55,988 nucleotides of DNA from JACPHD01 sp964431805 (GCA_964431805.1 CAYSKV010000007.1:1-55988); one strand, 5' to 3'. Shown: positions 18,058 to 26,745, counted from the stretch's first letter. The notes: generated by a model not told the origin, from the letters alone. Made by a program: numbers and translations.

Positions 18058-18648
18058 ATGCAAACCATAAAAATAAATTTAAATAAAATTATTCAAACTG
18101 ATATTGATCTAGTCGTTGATTATTTAAAGCGCGGCCAAGTCATCGCTTATCCAACCGATACGGTTTGTGGCCTAGGTTGCGATGCCGGTAATGCCGAGGC
18201 CATAAAAAAGATTAATAAAATAAAAGAGGAAAAAACTAATAAGCCGTTATTAGTTTTAATGAGCGATTTTAAAATGTTACAGAAATATTGTTTTTTTAAT
18301 CAGGAACAAGAAAAATATTTACGTGATGTTTGGCCCGGGCCGGTAACGGTTATTTTAAAACGTAAGCCAATTTTACCGGCCGAGCTGACTGGCGGACAAA
18401 ATAGTTTAGCCGTTAGGTTGCCGGATAATGATTTTTTAATTAAAATAATTAGTGGAGCCGGTTTTCCAATTGTTTCCACTAGTTTAAATAAAAAAGGAGA
18501 AAAGCCCCTTACTAATGTAGAAAATTTAGAGAAATATTTTAAATATTTACCCGATCTAGTAATTGACGCGGGGGAGTGCAAAAGAACTAAGCCGTCAAAA
18601 CTTATAGATTTAAGAGATATGAAAAATATTAAAGTGTTAAGAAAGTAA
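18058..18648 (+). CDS. tsaC: L-threonylcarbamoyladenylate synthase (Sua5/YrdC family)
   Basis: A 196-residue YrdC-domain protein that makes threonylcarbamoyl-AMP from threonine, bicarbonate and ATP for the t6A37 modification of ANN-decoding tRNAs. Motifs are IAYPTDTVCGLGCDA near residue 30, KIKEEKTNKPL, WPGPVTVILKR and LAVRLPDN. It has the short form without the C-terminal Sua5 domain. The start gives a plausible N-terminus with no upstream alternative. Confidence 0.94.
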   Translation: MQTIKINLNKIIQTDIDLVVDYLKRGQVIAYPTDTVCGLGCDAGNAEAIKKINKIKEEKTNKPLLVLMSDFKMLQKYCFFNQEQEKYLRDVWPGPVTVILKRKPILPAELTGGQNSLAVRLPDNDFLIKIISGAGFPIVSTSLNKKGEKPLTNVENLEKYFKYLPDLVIDAGECKRTKPSKLIDLRDMKNIKVLRK

Positions 18649-18666
18649 TTTTTAAAATTAAGGAAA

Positions 18667-18692
18667 TGGATTCCGGCTCGGAGGCCGGAATG
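18667..18692. repeat. Short palindromic repeat
   Basis: ATTCCGGC and GCCGGAAT form an 8-bp stem (18669-18690). It is the same type as the ATTCCCGC/GCGGGAAT hairpin at 55840-55864, in opposite orientation. Between tsaC and tatD it could also act as a processing or weak termination site. Confidence 0.6.
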
Positions 18693-18705
18693 ACGTTGTA
18701 AAAAT

Positions 18706-19545
18706 ATGTTAATTGATACTCATGCGCATGTAAATTTTAAAGCTTTTAAAGATGACGCCGACGAAGTGATTCGCCGTTCTTTAAAAGATGACACTTGGAT
18801 GATTTTAGTTGGTTCAGAAGTAAAAACTTCTAAGCGCGCTTTAGAGTATGCTAATAAATATGAAAAAGGAGTGTACGCCGCGGTAGGTTTACATCCAATT
18901 CACACTAGCGCTCAAAAAGTTGAAGGCGATGATTATGATTTTAACGCGCGTGGTGAAGAATTTAGTTATGATGTTTATGAAAAATTAGCGCAGTTTAAAA
19001 AAGTTGTTGCCATAGGAGAAATTGGCCTAGATTATTATCATACAGATACTGAAGTTGATATTGCCACGGCCAAACAAAAACAGAAAGAAGTTTTTATTAA
19101 ACAACTTGAACTTGCTAAAAATTTAGAATTACCCGCCATCATCCACTGCCGCCAGGCTCACGACGATATGCTAGAAATTTTAACAAAGTTTAAAAAAAAT
19201 CATAAAGATAATTTACCTAAAGATAAGGCTTGGGGCGTTATGCATTGTTTTTCCGGAGACGAAGAATTGGCTTGGCAATATTTTGGCTTGGGTTTAAATA
19301 TATCTTTTACCGGGCTGATAACTTTTTCCGCGAAATGGGACGATTTGATCCGTCGTATACCTAATGATAAGTTTATGATTGAGACTGATTGTCCATATAT
19401 GACACCAGAACCTTTTAGGGGAAAAAGGAATGAACCGGCCTTAGTTAAGAAAGTTGCGGAAAGAATCGCGGAAATTAAGAATTTAAGCTTAGAAAAAATA
19501 GCTGATATTAGCACAAAAAATGCTAGAGAATTATTCAATATTTAA
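18706..19545 (+). CDS. tatD: TatD-family metal-dependent DNase
   Basis: A 279-residue TIM-barrel hydrolase. Metal-binding motifs in order are IDTHAHVNF, GEIGLDYYH, IHCRQAHDDM, MHCFSGD and IETDCPYMTPEP. TatD proteins are 3'-5' exonucleases and may also act on D-aminoacyl-tRNA. The length fits the family (about 260). A stretch around residues 70-90 (VEGDDYDFNARGEEFSYDVY) is an insertion often seen in CPR members. It is followed by the promoter of the ATP synthase operon. Confidence 0.94.
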   Translation: MLIDTHAHVNFKAFKDDADEVIRRSLKDDTWMILVGSEVKTSKRALEYANKYEKGVYAAVGLHPIHTSAQKVEGDDYDFNARGEEFSYDVYEKLAQFKKVVAIGEIGLDYYHTDTEVDIATAKQKQKEVFIKQLELAKNLELPAIIHCRQAHDDMLEILTKFKKNHKDNLPKDKAWGVMHCFSGDEELAWQYFGLGLNISFTGLITFSAKWDDLIRRIPNDKFMIETDCPYMTPEPFRGKRNEPALVKKVAERIAEIKNLSLEKIADISTKNARELFNI

Positions 19546-19558
19546 AAATATTAGGGGA

Positions 19559-19587
19559 TTGACTGTTTTTGCTTTTTGCGGTATAAA
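19559..19587 (+). promoter_or_regulatory. Promoter of the ATP synthase operon
   Basis: TTGACT (19559-19564) and TATAAA (19582-19587) with a 17-base spacer. The start would lie near 19594, giving a leader of about 180 nt before the first gene. Confidence 0.8.
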
Positions 19588-19620
19588 AGAAGTGGATAGG
19601 TGTGTATAACTAGCGATAAT

Positions 19621-19652
19621 TCAAGGACTATTTAGCCCTTGGTTATTTTTTT
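19621..19652 (+). terminator. Attenuator-like hairpin in the atp leader
   Basis: CAAGG (19622-19626) pairs with CCTTG (19637-19641) and is followed by TTATTTTTTT. It lies about 30 nt after the predicted transcription start and 125 nt before the first gene. It may therefore stop part of the transcription early, or define a short RNA. The stem is only 5 bp plus imperfect extension. Confidence 0.5.
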
Positions 19653-19660
19653 AAAAGTCT

Positions 19661-19767
19661 TTAAAAACTTTTTTAGAAAAAGTTTTTAATATTTTCAAAA
19701 AATATAAGGTATCAAGTTAAAATTTAATAGCGAGTAGAACTCTACGGCCATTAAATTTTAGCTTGAT
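19661..19767 (+). ncRNA. Repeated structured leader element, copy 1 (before the first atp gene)
   Basis: 107 nt, ending 9 nt before the start codon at 19777. Hairpin 1: 13 bp with loop TAG (19661-19689). Hairpin 2: ATATTTT/AAAATAT. Hairpin 3: 18-bp stem (19711-19728 with 19750-19767, one G-U pair) enclosing a 21-nt cap. The cap contains the small hairpin GAGT/ACTC and the invariant CTACGGCC. Copies at 22243, 26749 and 42297 have the same shape with compensatory changes. Function unknown; a cis-acting leader is the simplest reading. Confidence 0.8.
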
Positions 19768-19776
19768 AAAGCAAAT

Positions 19777-20028
19777 ATGGCCGACCAGGATCTGAAAAAG
19801 AATGTAAAAACTGCTTGGTGGCAACCGGCTATAATGATGTTTTTAAAATTATCTGTTTGGATCGCGGCGCCGATTATTGTCGCTTTATATTTAGGAGAAT
19901 GGTTAGATAAAAAATATAATAGCGCGCCTTGGATATTTTTAGTTTGTATCGGCCTTGCTTTTACGATTTCGATGATCGGTTTAGTTTCTAATACTATAAA
20001 AGAGTTAAAGAAAATAGACAAAAAATAG
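19777..20028 (+). CDS. atpI: AtpI/AtpZ-type small F0F1 ATPase accessory protein
   Basis: An 83-residue protein with two membrane helices (about 23-42 and 50-72) joined by GEWLDKKYNSAPW, the block typical of AtpZ/AtpI-like proteins encoded first in F-ATPase operons. They help c-ring assembly or Mg2+/Ca2+ uptake. The position directly before atpB supports this. It is preceded by the structured leader element with only 9 bases between the element and the ATG, and no Shine-Dalgarno sequence. Confidence 0.85.
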   Translation: MADQDLKKNVKTAWWQPAIMMFLKLSVWIAAPIIVALYLGEWLDKKYNSAPWIFLVCIGLAFTISMIGLVSNTIKELKKIDKK

Positions 20029-20091
20029 ATATTTAAAAAATATTTGGGTTAAGCCAAATATTTTGTTTTACCTCCTAATTATTTTATAAAC

Positions 20092-20913
20092 ATGACAAAC
20101 GCAACCAGTGAAATTACCAGCGAACATACTCTTTATGCCGAACCTATTTTTCATTTCGGTAATTTTACTATAACCAATTCTTTACTTAATACTTGGTTGG
20201 TAGTATTGGTGATTGTTGTATTTGGCTTGTTTTTTAAATCTAGAATAAAATTAATACCAAAGGGCATACAGAATGGTTTAGAAGCAGTTTTAGAAATGTT
20301 GTTTGATGTTTTTGATTCAGTAACCGGTTCAAGGGAAAAAACCTTGAAATTTTTTCCTTTTATTTTTAGTTTTTTTGTTTTTATTTTGTTAAATAATTGG
20401 CTCGGACTTTTGCCCGGGATAGGTTCGGTCGGCCAGGTAATTTCAGAACATGGTAAAAAAGTTTTTGTGCCATTTTTTCGCGGCGGCACGGCTGATTTAA
20501 ATACTACTTTAGCCTTAGCTCTAATCGGCGTAGTCGCTAGTCATATTTTTGGTATTATTTCTATTGGTTTTTGGAAATATTTTAATAAGTTTATTAATCT
20601 TAAAACTTTAGCGGCTATTCCTAAAAAAGTTCTTAAAGATCCGTCAGTTTTAATAGTTAATCCGATTAAAGTTTTTGTCGGTTTATTAGAAATTGTTAGT
20701 GAATTAGCTAAAATTATCAGCCTAGCCTTTCGTCTTTTCGGTAATATTTTCGCTGGTGAAGTTTTAATTGCCTCTATGGCTGCTATTTTAGCTTTTGGCT
20801 TGCCGTTGCCCTTTATGTTTTTAGAAATTATGGTTGGTGTAATTCAGGCTTTAATTTTTGCCATGTTGATTCTGACTTATTTAACTATGATGTCAACCGA
20901 AGAAGAGCATTAA
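20092..20913 (+). CDS. atpB: ATP synthase subunit a
   Basis: A 273-residue membrane protein forming the proton half-channels of F0. The essential arginine is in helix 4, ISLAFRLFGNIFAGEVLI. The NWLGLLPGIG block and C-terminal helices (FMFLEIMVGVIQALIFAML) are typical. An insertion between helices (about residues 150-205, FWKYFNKFINLKTLAAIPKK) lengthens it slightly. It is the second gene of the operon order I-B-E-F-H-A-G-D-C. Confidence 0.97.
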   Translation: MTNATSEITSEHTLYAEPIFHFGNFTITNSLLNTWLVVLVIVVFGLFFKSRIKLIPKGIQNGLEAVLEMLFDVFDSVTGSREKTLKFFPFIFSFFVFILLNNWLGLLPGIGSVGQVISEHGKKVFVPFFRGGTADLNTTLALALIGVVASHIFGIISIGFWKYFNKFINLKTLAAIPKKVLKDPSVLIVNPIKVFVGLLEIVSELAKIISLAFRLFGNIFAGEVLIASMAAILAFGLPLPFMFLEIMVGVIQALIFAMLILTYLTMMSTEEEH

Positions 20914-20952
20914 AAATAAAAAATTTATTATAATTTATTTAAATTTAAAACT

Positions 20953-21165
20953 ATGGACACAGTAATGTTAGCTAAAGCTTTGGCCATTGGCTTAGGAGCC
21001 ATCGGACCGGGCTTAGGTGTTGGTATGATCGGCGCTAAGGCCGTAGAAGCTGTCGGACGCAATCCTGAAGCTTCAGGTAAAGTCATGATTATCATGTTAA
21101 TCGCTGCCGCTTTTGCCGAAGCTATTGCTATTTACGCTTTGGTTATAGCTTTCAGTATTAGCTAA
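20953..21165 (+). CDS. atpE: ATP synthase subunit c
   Basis: A 70-residue helical hairpin forming the rotor ring. The ion-carrying carboxylate is Glu56 in AAAFAEAIAIYAL. The polar loop is GRNPEA. Sodium-type c subunits have Gln in helix 1 and a Ser/Thr after the Glu; here these positions are Val (GLGVGMIG) and Ala-Ile, so proton coupling is expected. It is the most hydrophobic protein of the window and is followed by a palindromic repeat that separates it from atpF. Confidence 0.97.
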   Translation: MDTVMLAKALAIGLGAIGPGLGVGMIGAKAVEAVGRNPEASGKVMIIMLIAAAFAEAIAIYALVIAFSIS

Positions 21166-21226
21166 AATAGTTGTTTGACTGTGGGGAGATTTAATATTAG
21201 TCTCTCTGCGTTAAATAATTATAAAT

Positions 21227-21335
21227 TGTCATTGCGAGCGACTGAAAAGAGCGAAGCAATCTCACGTATGGCAAGTTTAGTTTAAGGCTTGATGTTCGCG
21301 AGATTGCTTCGTCGCTAACGCTCCTCGCAATGACA
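21227..21335. repeat. Dispersed palindromic element (TGTCATTGCGAG type), full copy
   Basis: Terminal arms TGTCATTGCGAG (21227-21238) and CTCGCAATGACA (21324-21335), with inner arms CGAAGCAATCTC (21252-21263) and GAGATTGCTTCG (21300-21311). The 109-bp element fills the atpE-atpF gap. A second full copy is at 51476-51619 and a half copy at 55750. It resembles a MITE-like repeat and would form a long hairpin in the atp mRNA. Confidence 0.85.
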
Positions 21336-21346
21336 GAATGTAATAT

Positions 21347-21835
21347 ATGGAAAATATAATTGAAACTTTTCATCTTGATGTTAAATTAATTATCGCCCAG
21401 ATTGTAAATTTTACTATCGTGTTTTTAGTATTATATTGGTTTGCCTTTAAGCCATTAGTAAAAGTTATGGCGGAAAGGACAAGTAAAATCGCTAAAAGTT
21501 TAGATGATGCTAAAAAAATTGAAGAAAAATTAGCCGAAACGGAAAAAGATTTTAACCAAGTTATAAGTGAAGCTAAAAAACAGGCTAATTCAATATTGGA
21601 AAAAGCTGCGGTTGATGCGGATATTAAAAAGCAAGCCGAGATTAAGCGCGCCAAAGAAGAAATCGGTCAGATTATTAATCAGGAAAAGCAAAAAATGCAA
21701 GCGGAAAAAGCAGCGACTTTAAAAGAAATAAAAAAGGAAGTGGCAGATTTAGTTATCGCCTCAGTAGAAAAAGTTTTAAACGAAAAAATTGATGCTAAAA
21801 AAGATAATGAAATTATAAAAAAAATTATAAAATAA
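21347..21835 (+). CDS. atpF: ATP synthase subunit b
   Basis: A 162-residue peripheral-stalk protein. One N-terminal membrane helix (about residues 14-36, IAQIVNFTIVFLVLYWFAFKP) is followed by a long charged helix that dimerises as a coiled coil. The length and KPLVKVMAERT junction match the family. Its stop is one base before the atpH ATG, so the two are translationally coupled. Confidence 0.95.
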   Translation: MENIIETFHLDVKLIIAQIVNFTIVFLVLYWFAFKPLVKVMAERTSKIAKSLDDAKKIEEKLAETEKDFNQVISEAKKQANSILEKAAVDADIKKQAEIKRAKEEIGQIINQEKQKMQAEKAATLKEIKKEVADLVIASVEKVLNEKIDAKKDNEIIKKIIK

Positions 21836-21836
21836 C

Positions 21837-22238
21837 ATGAAAATAACAGCAAAACAATACGCTTTAAGTTTATATGAAATGATTGACGGGCAGTCTGCCG
21901 CGGAAGTTAAAGCTGTTATTAAAAAATTTGTTGAACTTTTAGCTAAAAAAAATCAGTTATCTAGAGCAGAAAAAATTATAGCGGAATTTATAAAAATTTG
22001 GAACGATAAACGCGGCATCATAGAAGCGCAATCAATAAGCGCTAAGGGATTAGATAAAGAAACAGTTAAATTATTAAAAAATTATATTGTTAAATTGTCC
22101 GGCGCTAAAGAAGTTATAATGAGCCAGGAGGTTAATAAAGATATTTTAGGCGGAGTAATAATAAGATATGGCGATAAAATAGTGGACGGTAGTTTAAAAA
22201 CACAGTTAGTTGAATTAAAAAATAAATTAATTAAATAA
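21837..22238 (+). CDS. atpH: ATP synthase subunit delta (short form)
   Basis: A 133-residue protein that joins the peripheral stalk to the alpha3beta3 head. It begins with KITAKQYALSLYEM, the usual delta N-terminus, and ends with the conserved GGVIIRYGDKIVDGSLKTQLVELKNKL. At 133 residues it lacks about 40 residues of the usual 177, mostly from the N-terminal helical bundle. It is coupled to atpF and followed by the second structured leader element. Confidence 0.93.
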   Translation: MKITAKQYALSLYEMIDGQSAAEVKAVIKKFVELLAKKNQLSRAEKIIAEFIKIWNDKRGIIEAQSISAKGLDKETVKLLKNYIVKLSGAKEVIMSQEVNKDILGGVIIRYGDKIVDGSLKTQLVELKNKLIK

Positions 22239-22242
22239 TACT

Positions 22243-22349
22243 TTGAAAACTTTTTTAGAAAAAGTTTTCAATACTTTTAAAAAATATAACGTATCAAGTA
22301 AAAATTTAATAGCGAGTAAAACTCTACGGCCATTAAATTTTTACTTGAT
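22243..22349 (+). ncRNA. Repeated structured leader element, copy 2 (before atpA)
   Basis: 107 nt, ending 29 nt before the atpA start. Hairpin 1 is TTGAAAACTTTTT/AAAAAGTTTTCAA with loop TAG. Stem 3 (22293-22310 with 22332-22349) is 18 perfect pairs, cap GAGT/ACTC, then invariant CTACGGCC. Relative to copy 1 it changes T-A to A-T at stem position 8 with both partners altered, and G-C replaces A-T in hairpin 1. It divides the atp operon into the F0 part and the F1 part. Confidence 0.8.
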
Positions 22350-22378
22350 AATTAATAAAATTAAAATTATTTAAAAAT

Positions 22379-23908
22379 ATGTCTAATACAAAAGATTTTA
22401 TCGTTGAACAACTTAAAGAACAAATTACTAATTTTAAAGCCGGCGTTAAGCATGAAACCGTTGGTCGAGTTATGGAAATCGGCGATGGCATCGCCCGCAT
22501 CGAAGGCATTTCCGAAGTTATGATGTCGGAAATGTTAGAGTTTAAAGCTGCTAGCGGTTCGGTTTACGGCATGGCTTTAAATTTAGAAGAAGATCGCGTC
22601 GGCGCTATTATTTTAGGCGACTATCTCGGTATTAAAGAGGGCGACGAAGTCAGATGTTTAAATAAAATTTTAGAAGTACCAGTTGGTAACGGAATCGTTG
22701 GCCGTGTAGTTAATCCTTTAGGTGTGCCGCTTGATGGTAAAGGTGAAATACAGGCTGATAAATTTTATCCTGTAGAAAAAATTGCTCCAGGCGTAATTAC
22801 TCGCGAATCAGTTAAGCAGCCAGTTCAGACAGGAATTAAAGCCATTGATGCTATTATTCCAATCGGCCGCGGTCAAAGAGAATTAATTATTGGCGATCGT
22901 CAGATTGGTAAAAGCGCGATTGCTATTGATGCTATTATTAATCAAAAAGGCCAGAACATGAAATGTATTTATGTAGCTATCGGTCAGAAAGAATCTAAGG
23001 TCGCAAGCATTGTCGCTAAACTTGAGCAGGCCGGCGCGCTTGAATATACAACCGTGGTTTTAGCCGGAGCGAGCGATCCCGCATCTTTACTTTATATAGC
23101 GCCTTACGCCGGTTGCGCCATGGCCGAATACTTTTTAGATAAAGGCGAAGATGTTTTAATAGTTTATGATGATTTATCAAAGCACGCGGTAGCTTATCGT
23201 GAAATTTCTTTGTTACTAAGACGTCCGCCAGGCCGTGAAGCTTATCCAGGCGATGTTTTCTATTTACATTCAAGATTGCTTGAACGCGCTTGCAAATTAA
23301 ATCAGGAATACGGCGGAGGTTCGATTACAGCTTTACCGATTATTGAAACTCAATCAGGCGATATGTCGGCTTATATTCCAACTAACGTTATTTCTATTAC
23401 TGATGGTCAGATTTATTTAATGCCAGAATTATTTTACCAAGGCAATCGTCCGGCTGTAGATGCCGGTTTATCCGTCTCCCGCGTCGGTTCAAGCGCTCAG
23501 ATTAAAGCTATGAAAAAAGTAGCCGGTAAAATGAAACTTGAAGCCGCGCAGTTTAGAGAATTGGCCGCTTTTGCTCAATACGGTTCAGAATTAGACAAAG
23601 ATACAAAATCTAAATTAGAACGCGGCAAAAGACTTCAGGAAATATTTAAACAAGGGCAATATTCGCCAGTGCCAGTAGCTAATCAGATTTTAGTCTTTTT
23701 CGCTTTGATTAATGGTTTAACCGATAATGTGCCGGTAGATAAAATTTCCGATTTTGAATCAGGTTTGCATAAATACGCGGCTACGTCCGGAGCGAAAATT
23801 TTAAAAGAAATTGAAGATAAAAAAGATTTGAATGAAAAATTAGAAGAAGAAATGAAAAATTTAATTAATGATTATAAGAGTAGTTTAGATTATTTAATTA
23901 AAGAATAG
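22379..23908 (+). CDS. atpA: ATP synthase subunit alpha
   Basis: A 509-residue non-catalytic nucleotide-binding subunit of F1. The P-loop is GDRQIGKS, slightly divergent from the usual GDRQTGKT but with the Lys kept. The signature region ALPIIETQSGDMSAYIPTNVISITDGQIYL and the arginine finger block AVDAGLSVSRVGSSAQ are present. The length is normal. It is the first gene after leader copy 2, which could set F1 subunit levels apart from F0. Confidence 0.98.
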   Translation: MSNTKDFIVEQLKEQITNFKAGVKHETVGRVMEIGDGIARIEGISEVMMSEMLEFKAASGSVYGMALNLEEDRVGAIILGDYLGIKEGDEVRCLNKILEVPVGNGIVGRVVNPLGVPLDGKGEIQADKFYPVEKIAPGVITRESVKQPVQTGIKAIDAIIPIGRGQRELIIGDRQIGKSAIAIDAIINQKGQNMKCIYVAIGQKESKVASIVAKLEQAGALEYTTVVLAGASDPASLLYIAPYAGCAMAEYFLDKGEDVLIVYDDLSKHAVAYREISLLLRRPPGREAYPGDVFYLHSRLLERACKLNQEYGGGSITALPIIETQSGDMSAYIPTNVISITDGQIYLMPELFYQGNRPAVDAGLSVSRVGSSAQIKAMKKVAGKMKLEAAQFRELAAFAQYGSELDKDTKSKLERGKRLQEIFKQGQYSPVPVANQILVFFALINGLTDNVPVDKISDFESGLHKYAATSGAKILKEIEDKKDLNEKLEEEMKNLINDYKSSLDYLIKE

Positions 23909-23919
23909 TTTATTACCGT

Positions 23920-24888
23920 ATGCCATCGACCCGAGATATAAAAAACAGAATAAAATCAATTAGCAGTACTAGAAAAATTACTAAAGCCATGGAAATGGTA
24001 GCGGCGGCCAAAATGCGTAAAGCAATTGAGGCTGTGCTTAGAACTAGAACTTACGCCAACTTAAGTTGGTCGACGGTTTTAAATTTAGCAGAGTCCATGA
24101 ATGGCAATAGTGAAGCGTTGCATCAGCTTTTAACTCCAAGAAAAGAAATAAAAAAAGTTGGCATTATTTTAATTACTTCTAATCGCGGGCTTTGTGGCGG
24201 TTTTAATACAGCGATTATTAATAAAGTTCATGAGTCAATTAATAAATATCAAAAAATAGGCGAGCAGGCGATAGTTGAAGCTGAATTCGTTTTAATCGGT
24301 AAAAAGGGTGCGGCCGTACATCATCATGGTCAAACAGTCGTAGCTGATTTTCCTAAATTAGATTTAGCTAGTGAGGTAAATGAAATTGTTCCGGTGGCTA
24401 ATTTAATTATCGGCGAATATTTAAACGGAAAGTATGATAAAGTAATGGTAGCTTACACGGATTTTGTAAGTTCAAGTAAACAGATTCCTAGAGTTAAACA
24501 GATTTTGCCAATAGAAATTGATAAAGTTGATGATTATTTAGGCATTGTTGGGCAAGATACTAGACTTGGTCTAGATAAAGAATTTATTGAAGAAAAAGAG
24601 GGAAAGCATTTACATAGCGGTAAATTTAATGAATACACTTTTGAGCCAAGCCCGGAAGAAGTTTTAGATGAAATGTTGCCGCGTTTAATTGAAATCCAGC
24701 TTTACCAAGCGCTACTTGAATCTAACGCATCCGAGCATTCAGCGCGTATGGCCGCCATGCATCAAGCCACAGAAGCGGCTGGAGATATGGTAGACGAATT
24801 AACCTTGTCATTTAATAAAGCCAGGCAAGCGAGCATAACATCGGAAATTGCTGAAATTTCGGCCGGAGCTAATGCGTTAGCAGATTAA
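23920..24888 (+). CDS. atpG: ATP synthase subunit gamma
   Basis: A 322-residue central-stalk protein. The N-terminal helix STRDIKNRIKSISSTRKITKAMEMVAAAKM and the C-terminal ASEHSARMAAMHQATEAAGDM are the conserved rotor parts. It is about 35 residues longer than E. coli gamma (287); the additional residues appear to lie around 220-245 (FIEEKEGKHLHSGKFNEYTF) in the peripheral Rossmann-like part. It follows atpA by 11 bases. Confidence 0.96.
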   Translation: MPSTRDIKNRIKSISSTRKITKAMEMVAAAKMRKAIEAVLRTRTYANLSWSTVLNLAESMNGNSEALHQLLTPRKEIKKVGIILITSNRGLCGGFNTAIINKVHESINKYQKIGEQAIVEAEFVLIGKKGAAVHHHGQTVVADFPKLDLASEVNEIVPVANLIIGEYLNGKYDKVMVAYTDFVSSSKQIPRVKQILPIEIDKVDDYLGIVGQDTRLGLDKEFIEEKEGKHLHSGKFNEYTFEPSPEEVLDEMLPRLIEIQLYQALLESNASEHSARMAAMHQATEAAGDMVDELTLSFNKARQASITSEIAEISAGANALAD

Positions 24889-24914
24889 TTTATTTATAAT
24901 TCAAATTTAATAAT

Positions 24915-26297
24915 ATGAGCGAAAAATTACAAAAAAACGGAATAGTTAAACAAGTCATCGGCGCTGTCGTTGATGTCCATTTTCAAGGCGAATTGCCAGA
25001 AATTTATACGGCCTTAGAAATCAATAACCACGGCAAGAAGTTGGTGTTAGAAACCCAGCAGCATTTAGGCGGCAATTTAATTAGAACTATTGCCATGGGA
25101 ACAACCGACGGACTTAAGCGCGGTGATGAAGTTATAAATACCGGAGCCGGTATTACCGTGCCGGTAGGCGATGAAACCTTAGGTAGAATTTTTAATGTTT
25201 TGGGCCAACCGGTTGACGGAGGTGAAGAAGCAAAAACTAAAACTAGATATCCGATTCATCGCGAAGCGCCTAAATTTGTTGAACAATCAACTAAAACCGA
25301 AGTCTTAGAAACTGGTATTAAAGTTATTGATTTAATTTGTCCAATTTTAAAAGGCGGTAAAGTCGGTTTATTTGGTGGAGCCGGAGTCGGCAAAACAGTA
25401 GTTATTCAGGAATTGATTAATAATATTGCTAAAGCGCATGGCGGCGTTTCCGTATTCGCCGGCGTAGGCGAAAGAACTCGCGAAGGTAATGACCTTTATC
25501 ATGAAATGAAGGGAGCTAAAGTAATTGATAAATTAGCCATGGTCTTCGGTCAGATGAATGAACCGCCGGGAGCTAGAGCTCGCGTCGCTTTGTCTGGTTT
25601 GTCTATTGCCGAATATTTCCGCGATGAAAAAAATAAAGACGTTTTATTATTCATTGATAATATTTTTAGATTTACGCAAGCCGGCTCAGAAGTATCAGCT
25701 TTACTCGGGCGCATGCCTTCGGCCGTAGGTTATCAGCCGACCCTAGCCACAGAAATGGGTGAATTGCAAGAACGTATTACTTCAACCGATAAAGGTTCAA
25801 TTACTTCCATTCAAGCCGTTTACGTACCGGCTGACGATTTAACCGATCCGGCGCCGGCCACGACTTTTGGACACCTTGATTCTACGGTCGTCTTATCCCG
25901 CGGTTTATCAGAACTAGGTATTTATCCGGCAGTTGATCCATTAGATTCTTCTTCAGTAATTTTAGATCCAAAGATTGTAGGCCAGGAGCATTATGACGTG
26001 GCCAGAGCTGTACAAAAAGTATTACAAAGATATAAAGATTTACAAGATATCATTGCCATTTTAGGCATGGAAGAATTATCAGCCGAAGATAAAATTACAG
26101 TGGCGCGTGCTAGAAAAATTCAGAGATTTTTATCTCAACCTTGTACCGTGGCCGAAACTTTTACCGGTCATCCTGGCAAATATGTGAAATTGGCTGATAC
26201 GATTCGTGCTTTTAAAGAGATTTTAGCAGGCGACCATGATAATAAAAGCGAAGGTGATTTTTATATGAAAGGCGGAATCGAGGACGTTGGAAAATAA
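24915..26297 (+). CDS. atpD: ATP synthase subunit beta
   Basis: A 460-residue catalytic subunit of F1. P-loop GGAGVGKT, the catalytic Glu in GVGERTREGND, the family signature (PAVDPLDSSS) and the DELSEED-like region EELSAEDK are all present. The length is normal. The start has the common extension MSEKLQKNGIVKQVIGAVVDV. The next gene begins 10 bases after its stop. Confidence 0.98.
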   Translation: MSEKLQKNGIVKQVIGAVVDVHFQGELPEIYTALEINNHGKKLVLETQQHLGGNLIRTIAMGTTDGLKRGDEVINTGAGITVPVGDETLGRIFNVLGQPVDGGEEAKTKTRYPIHREAPKFVEQSTKTEVLETGIKVIDLICPILKGGKVGLFGGAGVGKTVVIQELINNIAKAHGGVSVFAGVGERTREGNDLYHEMKGAKVIDKLAMVFGQMNEPPGARARVALSGLSIAEYFRDEKNKDVLLFIDNIFRFTQAGSEVSALLGRMPSAVGYQPTLATEMGELQERITSTDKGSITSIQAVYVPADDLTDPAPATTFGHLDSTVVLSRGLSELGIYPAVDPLDSSSVILDPKIVGQEHYDVARAVQKVLQRYKDLQDIIAILGMEELSAEDKITVARARKIQRFLSQPCTVAETFTGHPGKYVKLADTIRAFKEILAGDHDNKSEGDFYMKGGIEDVGK

Positions 26298-26307
26298 AAT
26301 TATAATT

Positions 26308-26745
26308 ATGAGCGATAAATTCATAAAATTTGAAATTGTAACTCCTGAACGCGTTGTGCTTAAGGAAGAAATTAAACAAATCACTCTACCGACTAAAGCC
26401 GGAGAGATTACGGTTTTGCCTGATCATATTCCTTTAGTATCAAGTTTGGTGCCAGGAGTGATTCATGTTAAAAGAAGAAATGGCGAAGATGAAATTATTT
26501 CAATCTCCGGAGGATTTTTAGAAGTTTTAAAAGATAAAGTAGTAATTTTAGCCGACACGGCTGAGCGAGCCGAAGAACTTGATATGGATCGAGCTGAAGA
26601 AGCTCATAGAAGAGCCGCTGAGCTTAAAGAAAAAGCCAGACGTGGCGAAGATTTTAATTTCGCTGAAGTTAATGCCGCCATAGAAAGAGAATTAGCTAGA
26701 ACTAAAGCGGTTAAAAGATGGCGTAAGATTAAAAATGTAGAATAA
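26308..26745 (+). CDS. atpC: ATP synthase subunit epsilon
   Basis: A 145-residue rotor subunit that can inhibit ATP hydrolysis. The N-terminal beta sandwich carries FEIVTPERVV, PTKAGEITVLPDHIPLVS and ISGGFLEV, and a two-helix C-terminal domain follows (ERAEELDMDRAEEAHRRAAELKEKA). The ATG at 26308 was chosen; a TTG at 26287 overlaps the end of atpD. It is the last structural gene of the complex and is followed at once by leader copy 3. Confidence 0.95.
   Translation: MSDKFIKFEIVTPERVVLKEEIKQITLPTKAGEITVLPDHIPLVSSLVPGVIHVKRRNGEDEIISISGGFLEVLKDKVVILADTAERAEELDMDRAEEAHRRAAELKEKARRGEDFNFAEVNAAIERELARTKAVKRWRKIKNVE

Noticed and set aside
19661..22349. Reading the repeated element as a plain Rho-independent terminator
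   Set aside because: Hairpin 1 is A/T-only and lacks a proper T run, and the long third stem with its conserved cap is not terminator-like.
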